A stretch of 64,000 nucleotides of DNA, from assembly GCA_944321515.1 (NCBI GenBank), contig CALULO010000001.1, forward strand, positions 1-64,000, read 5' to 3'. The translations under genes and the position numbers were made by a program. The notes beneath the pieces were generated by a model that searched no databases, had not been told where the DNA came from, and saw only the letters and a list, made by a program, of their open reading frames with translations. Source of the DNA: an uncultured Atopobiaceae bacterium. GTDB taxonomy: Bacteria; Actinomycetota; Coriobacteriia; Coriobacteriales; Atopobiaceae. This document shows positions 34,643-42,712 of this stretch, in pieces; positions within the stretch are counted from its first letter, which is position 1; every line of letters starts with the position of its first letter.

Positions 34643-35959
34643 CTAGCAGAAGCAGCGCCGGTAGCGTCGGGCCTCGGGGGTTGCCTCCTGCGCCTCGAGC
34701 GCTGCGAGCACCTTGCCAAGCTCCAAGACTTCCCTCCTGCCAACTCCTTGCACATCTCCATGGACCACGGCGTTCCTAAGCCTCCTCACCTCTTTGAAGG
34801 CATTGAGGCACTTTCTGTCCTCCTCTGTCGTGGCGCCGCCGCTCTGCTCCACAGCCGAGTACGCGCTGGAGATGTCGTTAAAGCGGCGAACGAAGCCGGA
34901 TCGATGCTGCCCGTTAGCGTCCGTCACTTCATACCTTCCCACCGCTTGATCCGGACTGTCAGCCGTGTCGATGAGTCGTGCGATGACCTGGGACTTGTAT
35001 CGCTCCCATACAGGCGCAAAGGCGACCTGCGCGGAGAGTGCCTCACGGCAGTACACGACGTCGGAAAAGACGGAGCTCGTTCTGGAAGCTCCGTAGTTGT
35101 TACCGCCCACAGGCTCCCAAGGCTGCTCCCCCTGCATGAGAACGTCCCAGGCGGGGCACCACACCCCGTCCATCTGGAAGCAGAGCCCATATGACCAGTA
35201 CAGGCGCCACATCAGAGCAAGGTTGCCGGACGGGCTCCCGTCGTCGGGGGCGCCCAGAGGGCGGCCGCTCGTTGAGAGGCTCCTCATCAGCGCCTCCCGA
35301 AAGCTATTGACGGGGCCGTGCCCCACGTCCACGTAATTAGAGTGGGAATCGTGACGCTCCGCTTCCGCGTCAAGCGCCTCAAGGCGCGCGTTGGTACGCC
35401 TCTCCTGCTCCTCTCGGCACCTCTTGACGACGTCATGGGGATGAACGAAGGCGCTCGGAGGCCTGTAGTTTTTATTCAGACACAGCTCAAGGGCGTCCCT
35501 CAACGAGCTTATGCTTCCCGCACAGAGTTCGCAGGAGAAGTCGATGATCATGGTGCGAAACACGTCCGAGAGCTTCTCCTTTGCAAGCATCTCCCCTGCA
35601 AGGCTGCGCAGCTCTACGCGTGAGAGGTTTGTGGGGCACACATGCACCACGTCGCACCATACGGGGCCATCGCCATTGAGAATAAGCCCCGCAGAGCGAT
35701 GGAAGACGTGGGCGACGATGAGGAGAACGTCCGTCCCGGCGGCCTCCTCGCTCCACTCGGTGCTCTGGTAGACGCGGCACAGCTCCCTCCACCGCTTATC
35801 GCCATACCCGGCAAGGGGCCTTACCGCCTCCCTAAACTTCGTGTCGCTATAGGGCCCAATTACCACAAGGACGCGGCGGCCGTTCTTAAGGTCTTGCGCA
35901 ACCCTTGTGGCAAAATCATGCAGCGAGGGCACGACCTCAAACGGATTGACCCCCTTCAT
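34643..35959 (-). CDS. Large unknown protein with C-terminal HEPN-like motif
   Basis: A 438-residue protein; its ATG overlaps the upstream STAND gene's stop (ATGA), so it is translated as part of that operon. The N-terminal 110 residues look like a Rossmann-type alpha/beta domain (RRVLVVIGPYSD, GTDVLLIVAHVFH). Near the C-terminus EVRRLRNAVVHGD has the R-x4-H pattern (RNAVVH) of HEPN domains, preceded by a helical region. HEPN proteins are often toxin RNases. If so, this would be the effector of the adjacent ATPase. No signal peptide or membrane segment. Family of the middle part is unknown. Confidence 0.6.
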   Translation of the reverse strand: MKGVNPFEVVPSLHDFATRVAQDLKNGRRVLVVIGPYSDTKFREAVRPLAGYGDKRWRELCRVYQSTEWSEEAAGTDVLLIVAHVFHRSAGLILNGDGPVWCDVVHVCPTNLSRVELRSLAGEMLAKEKLSDVFRTMIIDFSCELCAGSISSLRDALELCLNKNYRPPSAFVHPHDVVKRCREEQERRTNARLEALDAEAERHDSHSNYVDVGHGPVNSFREALMRSLSTSGRPLGAPDDGSPSGNLALMWRLYWSYGLCFQMDGVWCPAWDVLMQGEQPWEPVGGNNYGASRTSSVFSDVVYCREALSAQVAFAPVWERYKSQVIARLIDTADSPDQAVGRYEVTDANGQHRSGFVRRFNDISSAYSAVEQSGGATTEEDRKCLNAFKEVRRLRNAVVHGDVQGVGRREVLELGKVLAALEAQEATPEARRYRRCFC

Positions 35960-38900
35960 CGCCCCTCACCGCCCTCGCAAGAAAGCTTCCTGAGCAGCGC
36001 GTGCATGAACCAGTCGCTTATCCTCAGCTTCCCGTCCTTCTCGCCTGTCTCGGCAAGGCAGGTCGCAGTCATCCACCTGAGAGCTGTCGTAAGCTCCCGC
36101 TCTTGGACGGCTCCGTCCGTCCGCTCTTGGACGCCCCCATCATCAAGAAGGCCCAGCCACTCGTCTACGTCGAGGGCATCGGGAAGCGGATGGTCATCGT
36201 CCCCCGAGGCATAGACGGCCAGACGGCGCCAGGCTCGGGCAAGAATGTCTGCGTCGGGACAAGTCCCGTCGAGGACCCAGGAGAAATCCGGCCCAGAGAG
36301 CGCCCTAGCCGAGAGGTCGCGCAGCGCCCTCTCGAGCGCAAAGGACGAGCGCAGCCCGGAAAGGCCGGAGAGCACCTCCGCCATTGCACCCGCCTGACCT
36401 CCGCACAGGTCACGCACCCGCTCCGCAAGGACCCGCTGAGCGCCCGGGCGCATGACGCCTCCCGTGTTCCGCGAGAACTCCTCGGCATAGCTCCTGGCCC
36501 ATCTGAGGCAGGTGTCCTCGTCCCAGCCGCTCGCGGCAACAACGTCGTCCGCGTACAGGAGCTCGTCGCGCATCTCCCAGAGGGCCCTGGGAGACGCAAG
36601 CAGAACGAAGCGCCCGTCCGCGCAGGGGCTCAACGGGTTCCTGAGAAGCCGCAGGTCATCAACGCTCCATCCCCCCGAGACAACCACCAGCCTGCAGTCG
36701 TCCGTCGCGGTTTTCTCAAGGCGGGCAGGGAGTTCGTCGCCGCTGACAAAATCCACGCCATCTTGGCAGAGCTCTGGAAGCAGCGCCTGGAACCGACTTC
36801 GTATAAGCTCAGAGCCGGCGAGCTGCCCCGCCGCAATCACGCAGTGGCCGTTCATCGAGAGAAGGCCTTTGATCCGACTCACGTCGCATGCTTTCAGCGA
36901 CGAGAAGAGCGGCAGGCCGTCGAACTTCTCGTCAAACACAATGTCGCGCGTTGCACCGACGTCCAGGCGACCCTGCATCTCACGCACGCTGTCAAGCATC
37001 CTTCTGCAGGCGGCGGCAAGCGCCAGGCGTGCCCCCGCCGCATCCTGCCTCCAGCCAACAAGCGCGCGCATGGAGCCGTCGTACAGGGAGACCCGGCCGT
37101 CCAGCACCTTGATGATTCTGAAGCGCCGTAGTTCTTGGATGTCCTGGTCAAGCTCCTTGAGCAGGCGGTCCTCTTGAGGGCTCAGGCCACCCTCAGCACC
37201 GAGCCCGCCCACTTCGATGACCCGATCCCGAATCTCCTCCATGGAGAACGACTCATGCCCCAAGCCCGCCTCGCGGCTGTCGGCTTCAAGAAGCCCGAGC
37301 GCATGAACAAGCACGTCATAGCCAGGGTCAAGCTGAATGGTGAGCTGGAACTTGTCTGTCAGGGCACCCGAGGACTCGCGGAGCGCACGATCAACCTCGG
37401 CGCTGGGGACCTCAATGAAGAAGGCATCCGCGCGTGCGTCAGGTTTTCTCCTGCGCCGCATGTCATAGAGCAGCTGCTCACAGACGATGTTGATGAGGTT
37501 GGGAAGGTAGCAGGATCTGCTGAGCATCTTAAGGATGTCCTCGTCCCGCATGAGGTAGCCCATGGACCGCATCGGCTCCCTCACAAGGCGGAAGGCATCT
37601 TCGTAGGCGCCCTCCTCCCAGAGCGGCCCCACGACGACAGGACCACCGATTTGCCCATAGGTCTGATTCCTCTGGGCCTGTTCGTCCGCAAACCGCATCG
37701 TCTCGTGAAGGCCGCCCATGACCACGTGAAAGCCTGCATTTCGCTGCACGTAGTCCACGAGGCTATTGAATATGGCATTGCGCTGGCCGCCTCGCTGGGC
37801 CGAGTCAAAGCGAAGCAGATCATCAACCTCGTCAATGAGCAGGTAGAATATCCGACCATGCCATCCCGCCGATGCTCCGCTGAGGATGTCCTGCACCTCT
37901 TTGGCGCTCCGAATGTCCGCGAGCTCAGGCAGGTCATCCACAAAGCCCCGGGCAACCACCTGGACCCAGAAGTTGTCGAGGCTCATGCCCATAACACCAT
38001 AGAGGTCCCGATAGGCAACCCTCGTAGTCTGACCATGCCACGCCCTGTCGGGGTTGCAGCGGGCGGCCCGCTCGCGGGCAACGAACTCGCGCAAGATCGA
38101 GGTCTTGCCCATGCGACGGGCACCATAGATGAAGGTCAGTCCCTGAGCCTTTATCCTGTCGAGTATCGCGGCCCTCCCATAAAAGAGGGACGGCTGCAGA
38201 ATGCTCTTGCCCGTGTTGGTGTTTGCCATCACGCTCTTGCTAACGTTGTCCCCGTAAGGAAGGGGCGCGGTAAAGGGCAGCGCACAGCGGAAGAAGGCGG
38301 CAAGACGATCTCTGCGCCAAGCGTCATTCGGCACGCTGGCAAGATAGGCCATCAGGACCTCGTCAAGGAGCAACGCCCCCGACGCCTGCGAGCTGCGGGG
38401 CGTCGTCCATGCGGACATGAGCTCGCGACGCAGGCGCGGCGAGAGCAGCGCACCCTCCGGGGGCAAGTAGACGGCAAGGCGCTTTAGACCCGTATTGCGC
38501 TCAGAGAGCAGCGCCTCCTTGAGCGCCTGGTAGCTCGTGTAGAGCTCCACCTCGTACTCAACCCGCGACTGCTCAGCCGGGGTCTCAGGATCAACCAGCA
38601 CCACGAACTCGCTCAGCGGGCACACGAGCTCGCCGCGGGAGTCCCTCTCCGAGGGGCTGGAGAAGAAGCGCAGGCGCCAGGAGAACACCATCTGGCCTTC
38701 TCGGGTGTCGACAACGAATGGGCTGACCGTGGCATCCGCAAAGCCAAGCGTCTCGAACAGCTTCTGGAACGCAGCGGAAACCTCCTCAAGCTGGACACGA
38801 GCCGCCTCCAGAGAGACGGGCACGCCATCCATCGGGAGTCCCCCGCCTTGCGCCTTGTCGCGTATCCCTCCCACGACGCCAGCGATAGTCTGGTACGTCA

Positions 38901-41181
38901 CTGCAGCGGCTTCCGAGCGCCCTGCGTCATCAGGCTTGGGTAGGTCGGGCAAGAAGGGCATCTGCTCGAAGGAAGTCGTATTGGAGTCGTCAAGCGTCCG
39001 GAAAAGGACGTCCACCACGCCTTGGCTCGACTCGCCAAGGCCATAGAACTCGTCCTCGTAGCTCGCGTCCACTTTGGGCAGAGGCAGGACGTCGTTGTCC
39101 TCCTCATAGTCGGCATAGGCAACGATGCGAGCGAGGTCTCCCTGCTCAACCGCCTCGTTGAGGCGCTCCCTCAGGGCCCCATCAAGGTGCTCCTGCTGAC
39201 CAAGGCGCTCAGCCATGCGACCGACAAACGCCCGAACAAGTCCGCCCACGCGCCGCTCAATGAGAGAAAGGACGCAGTTCGCAAGCACGGCCTTCATATC
39301 GGCGCCCGCCGCCCGCTCCTCCGCCAGGCCCTCAAAGGCGCCCTCGATTTGGGCGAGTGTTGACCCCAGCACAGAGTGGAGTCGCTCGTCTATCACGTTA
39401 AACGTATATGCACGGTCAACGAGCTCACGACAGCCCTCGACCCGCCCGGAGTCGAGCTCGCCCCCGGATGAGAGGTGCACGACCGCTTCCGCAAATGCCG
39501 CACCGTCGACGGTTCTCAGGTCAGGAGGCAGCCCGTCATACGCAGACAAGGGGTCGCGCAAGACGGGAAGCTGGCTCGGAAGGTTGTCGAGCCGGTCGGA
39601 AGCCTGATCGAGCGGCACCGTCCATCCGGCACGCTCCGTCCCCTCGTACCCCCTGACCGCATCCAGGAGGCTCCTACACAAGCCAGCAAAGGCCCCCGCC
39701 GCATCGCCCAGGGCCTGCCCGAAGTGAGCCTGCCCCTCCAGAAGATCGACGTCGTCTGTAAAGTGCGCGTACCTCAGCCACGCCAGCACCGTCCCGGAGT
39801 AGTCAGTCTCCGGATTGTAGAGGTACGTGCCCTCAAGGACACGAAGGAGTGTCGAGAAACCTTCCGCAAGACCAGAGAGCCCGGCCTCGTTGAGCTCCTC
39901 CTCGTCCATCCATCCAAGAAGCGACCGAATGGCACTGACTAGACCCCCAGAAAGACGCAAGGTCAACACGCCCAGCAGCGCCTCGGTCAGAAGAAGCAGC
40001 AGCGGGGAGCCCAGCCGCACCGTCGGAGCAGCATCCTCCACCACCAGTGCCAGCGTTTCGAAGTCGTCAAAGAGCTGATCGGTGGAAACGGTCCCGCTGT
40101 TGACGCCCATCCAGTCGGCGATGACCTCCAGCGCCCAGAAGCGGGCTATAACCGCCGTACGGTCCCCCTCCAGGGAGCGCTCTCGCCGAGGCTCAAGCAG
40201 GCGATAAACCTCCCCCGGCCTTAGCCCGTCCTGCAAGGCGCGTTCCGCGCACGCAATCGTATTGATGAGGCCACGACGTCCGCAGAAGACGTAGCGGTCA
40301 AAGGGTTCCGAGCCTTCGTCATGGACTGTCGGCCAGATCCTTCGAGAGGCAAGGCCAAAGAGCAGAGGGATGTCTCCGGGGAGACCGGTGTCTCGTCCCC
40401 TCTGATACTCCGAGGGATAAAGGGCGCTCAGGCTGTCCTCCACAACTGCAGCACGCCAGCGCTCCTCCCCGTTTTCCGGGCCACTCTCCTTTGCAAACGA
40501 GAAAAGCACGTCGAGCCAGGAGTCATCCACCGAAAGAGGCCTTTGCTCGGGAGCACCGTACGAGAAGACCCTCTCAAGAAGCGATGCCCGCCCTACCGGC
40601 TGTTTGTCCAGCACCGCCGGCTGATTCTCCGGCGCCGCAGGCGGCTCCTCCGCGGCTGGCGGCACCTCGATGATGTGACGGGCACCCGCCCGGCCAAACG
40701 CCACCTCGCCGGTGGAGGAGAGGCTCTTGGCGACCTCCTCCCAACTGCCCCCAAAGTGATCGAGCAGCTGGGTGAGGACCCCGCGCACTTCCCAGCCGCC
40801 AGACTGACCCTCAAGCAGGCCCTCAAGGGAAATCCCGTCAGGCACCTCCGTGTCCTCCGCAAGCAGGCGCAGGGCCTGTGCAAGCCTCTGAAGCATCTTC
40901 CCTGCAGGCTTCTCGCCGCTCTCGTAGCAAAAGAGGGCGACGTCCTTGGCGCTTCTCGCCAGACTGAGAACCTCGTCATCAGACTTCTTTATGAGGTCCT
41001 TTAAGAAGTCACTAAGCCTACACCCGCTCGACCTAGCCTTATGCCAGCAGCTCAGAAAGTACGAGTTCTGCGGAAAAATGTGCGTCAGGCTTGCGAGCAG
41101 CTCAGCCTGGGAGCCGCGGTCGTGTAGGGTATCCCGCAGATCCCAGGCGCACCCCTCGTAGTCGATCGCGTCTTCGGGCAT
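35956..41181 (-). CDS. 1741-residue STAND/Orc1-like ATPase
   Basis: The longest gene of the window. Residues 1-~990 are helical, acidic and leucine-rich without a recognised domain. Around residues 1015-1025 is a Walker A, IYGARRMGKTSIL, and ~1110-1120 a Walker B, FYLLIDEVDDLL. Then come LPNLINIVCEQLLYDMRRR and winged-helix-like segments, as in Orc1/Cdc6-like and STAND NTPases. The last 400 residues include an alpha/beta region (DCRLVVVSGGW, GRFVLLASPRAL) and a helical end. Such proteins couple sensing to oligomerisation or effector release. It is sandwiched between kinase-RyR (4-bp gap) and the HEPN-like gene (4-bp overlap). Confidence 0.75.
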   Translation of the reverse strand: MPEDAIDYEGCAWDLRDTLHDRGSQAELLASLTHIFPQNSYFLSCWHKARSSGCRLSDFLKDLIKKSDDEVLSLARSAKDVALFCYESGEKPAGKMLQRLAQALRLLAEDTEVPDGISLEGLLEGQSGGWEVRGVLTQLLDHFGGSWEEVAKSLSSTGEVAFGRAGARHIIEVPPAAEEPPAAPENQPAVLDKQPVGRASLLERVFSYGAPEQRPLSVDDSWLDVLFSFAKESGPENGEERWRAAVVEDSLSALYPSEYQRGRDTGLPGDIPLLFGLASRRIWPTVHDEGSEPFDRYVFCGRRGLINTIACAERALQDGLRPGEVYRLLEPRRERSLEGDRTAVIARFWALEVIADWMGVNSGTVSTDQLFDDFETLALVVEDAAPTVRLGSPLLLLLTEALLGVLTLRLSGGLVSAIRSLLGWMDEEELNEAGLSGLAEGFSTLLRVLEGTYLYNPETDYSGTVLAWLRYAHFTDDVDLLEGQAHFGQALGDAAGAFAGLCRSLLDAVRGYEGTERAGWTVPLDQASDRLDNLPSQLPVLRDPLSAYDGLPPDLRTVDGAAFAEAVVHLSSGGELDSGRVEGCRELVDRAYTFNVIDERLHSVLGSTLAQIEGAFEGLAEERAAGADMKAVLANCVLSLIERRVGGLVRAFVGRMAERLGQQEHLDGALRERLNEAVEQGDLARIVAYADYEEDNDVLPLPKVDASYEDEFYGLGESSQGVVDVLFRTLDDSNTTSFEQMPFLPDLPKPDDAGRSEAAAVTYQTIAGVVGGIRDKAQGGGLPMDGVPVSLEAARVQLEEVSAAFQKLFETLGFADATVSPFVVDTREGQMVFSWRLRFFSSPSERDSRGELVCPLSEFVVLVDPETPAEQSRVEYEVELYTSYQALKEALLSERNTGLKRLAVYLPPEGALLSPRLRRELMSAWTTPRSSQASGALLLDEVLMAYLASVPNDAWRRDRLAAFFRCALPFTAPLPYGDNVSKSVMANTNTGKSILQPSLFYGRAAILDRIKAQGLTFIYGARRMGKTSILREFVARERAARCNPDRAWHGQTTRVAYRDLYGVMGMSLDNFWVQVVARGFVDDLPELADIRSAKEVQDILSGASAGWHGRIFYLLIDEVDDLLRFDSAQRGGQRNAIFNSLVDYVQRNAGFHVVMGGLHETMRFADEQAQRNQTYGQIGGPVVVGPLWEEGAYEDAFRLVREPMRSMGYLMRDEDILKMLSRSCYLPNLINIVCEQLLYDMRRRRKPDARADAFFIEVPSAEVDRALRESSGALTDKFQLTIQLDPGYDVLVHALGLLEADSREAGLGHESFSMEEIRDRVIEVGGLGAEGGLSPQEDRLLKELDQDIQELRRFRIIKVLDGRVSLYDGSMRALVGWRQDAAGARLALAAACRRMLDSVREMQGRLDVGATRDIVFDEKFDGLPLFSSLKACDVSRIKGLLSMNGHCVIAAGQLAGSELIRSRFQALLPELCQDGVDFVSGDELPARLEKTATDDCRLVVVSGGWSVDDLRLLRNPLSPCADGRFVLLASPRALWEMRDELLYADDVVAASGWDEDTCLRWARSYAEEFSRNTGGVMRPGAQRVLAERVRDLCGGQAGAMAEVLSGLSGLRSSFALERALRDLSARALSGPDFSWVLDGTCPDADILARAWRRLAVYASGDDDHPLPDALDVDEWLGLLDDGGVQERTDGAVQERELTTALRWMTATCLAETGEKDGKLRISDWFMHALLRKLSCEGGEGR

Positions 41182-41185
41182 GGGC

Positions 41186-42712
41186 TTACCTCCGCACCGC
41201 CAGTCCAGCGGACTCCAGAAGACCGATCATCTCCCGTACCGGGTCACGGTCGTACTCCCTAATCTCCTCGCTGAGCTTTTCCCAGGGGACCATGAACGGG
41301 GACTGCTTCTTCTCCTCGTTCTTCACAGGGCCGTAAGTCCAACCGCTACGGTCGCGCTCCTCGAGCCAGCGGGCGTGTTCCTCGCGGGCGAGAAACTCCA
41401 CCTCATCGTCAGAAAGCTTACCCACGCGCTGGCCGTCTTTGCAGTCCTCCTGGCGGACGACCTCGTACCCCAGTAGCCGAACCTTCTCGAGATAGGAGCG
41501 GGCCTGGTCGATGCAGGACTTCTTGTAGTCGTCCGACTGCTCGTCATAGGTCTCGTACTCCAGCGGCTTCCCGTCCCGCAGACGATGCGCCTTGTAGTTC
41601 TCAAAGATGACGCGGACGAGCCTCTCCATAGTACTCTGCTCAAGAATCATCTCGACGCTCCCCTCCAGTCTGATGCGGTCCAGCGCATCCACATATCCGG
41701 CATGCATGCTCTCTCGCCCGGCGATGTCAGTCGCCTGCGAGGAAATGCCCCCATATAAGGCAAAGGCTGTCGGAACCCCCGAAAGACGAGCCTCACGGGT
41801 AACATCCTGCAAGGTAAGCCGACGAGCAAAGACCCCCTCGGGGCTCACCCTCAGCGGGCTTTGCGGGTCATTGAGCACGCGCAGGACGTCGTCATCCGAC
41901 AGCCTTCTCACCGGCACTCCGTTCAGCACCTCCGCCTCAACTACGGCAAGGTAGCCAAGGTCCTGCTCAAGCGGTGTCGGCTCACGCTCAAGCTGGACAA
42001 GCCCGCCCGCACCAAAGAGCCGGTCATAGTACCCGGCGCACTGGACGCGGCCGCGCGGGCTGTCGCTCATGAACTCGAGGTCAAGCAGGGTCGCGCGGAT
42101 GCCGTCGGCGCCCGGCCCCCACCTTCTCACGGCAATGTTTGCAGACCTCAGGTCACGGTGGTAGATGCCCTGCCGCTGAAGGGCATACGCCTGGTTCAGC
42201 ATGTCAAAGAGAATCTTGTGAGCCGTCCGCTCGCCCTCGGGAGTGTCTGGGCTCGGAAGCGCCTCCCCCGCGCACTCGACGCCCCCATCAAAGAACGGCA
42301 CCGGGGCGCCGTCCAGAGCCTCCTCAAGGCTCACGCCCGCGTCCTCCTCAACAAGAAGGGCGAGGCTCGACTCGCCTTCGGCGGCGTCCGGCAACTTCCG
42401 CAGGGCGTCAGCCTCAAGCACGCGCGGGCCCACCCCAGACAAGGCGCCGAGCGCAAGGGCCGCGCGCTCACGGGCGTAGTCAATCTCCGGCCGCTCGCCA
42501 CCAAAGTAGACGGCACAGGCGGGCAGGCGCTGCGAGCGGGCACCCCTCACGCGCTCGTAGACCCCCGGATACACGTACTTGCGGCCAGAGCTCGACCGCG
42601 CCTCCTCCCGAGACGGCAGGGGCTCAGCAAACGAGAAGAACCCACTGTCAAACGAAAGGGCGCTCACGCCGACGCGCACGGGGACGTCACACTCGATGAA
42701 GTCCTCGGTCAT
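41186..42712 (-). CDS. Protein-kinase-fold protein fused to a RyR domain
   Basis: A 508-residue protein. Residues ~60-290 carry a kinase fold: IYHRDLRSANIAV is the catalytic loop (HRD...N) and LLDLEFMSD replaces the usual DFG. I cannot place a clear N-lobe VAIK lysine, so activity may be altered. The C-terminal ~70 residues, VEFLAREEHARWLEERDRSGWTYGPVKNEE...FMVPWEKLSEEIREYDRDPVREMIGLL, match the RyR (ryanodine receptor repeat) domain. The gene overlaps the FHA gene upstream by 4 bp (ATGA). Kinase next to FHA and PP2C suggests a phospho-threonine relay, with RyR as a ligand or partner sensor. Confidence 0.8.
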   Translation of the reverse strand: MTEDFIECDVPVRVGVSALSFDSGFFSFAEPLPSREEARSSSGRKYVYPGVYERVRGARSQRLPACAVYFGGERPEIDYARERAALALGALSGVGPRVLEADALRKLPDAAEGESSLALLVEEDAGVSLEEALDGAPVPFFDGGVECAGEALPSPDTPEGERTAHKILFDMLNQAYALQRQGIYHRDLRSANIAVRRWGPGADGIRATLLDLEFMSDSPRGRVQCAGYYDRLFGAGGLVQLEREPTPLEQDLGYLAVVEAEVLNGVPVRRLSDDDVLRVLNDPQSPLRVSPEGVFARRLTLQDVTREARLSGVPTAFALYGGISSQATDIAGRESMHAGYVDALDRIRLEGSVEMILEQSTMERLVRVIFENYKAHRLRDGKPLEYETYDEQSDDYKKSCIDQARSYLEKVRLLGYEVVRQEDCKDGQRVGKLSDDEVEFLAREEHARWLEERDRSGWTYGPVKNEEKKQSPFMVPWEKLSEEIREYDRDPVREMIGLLESAGLAVRR

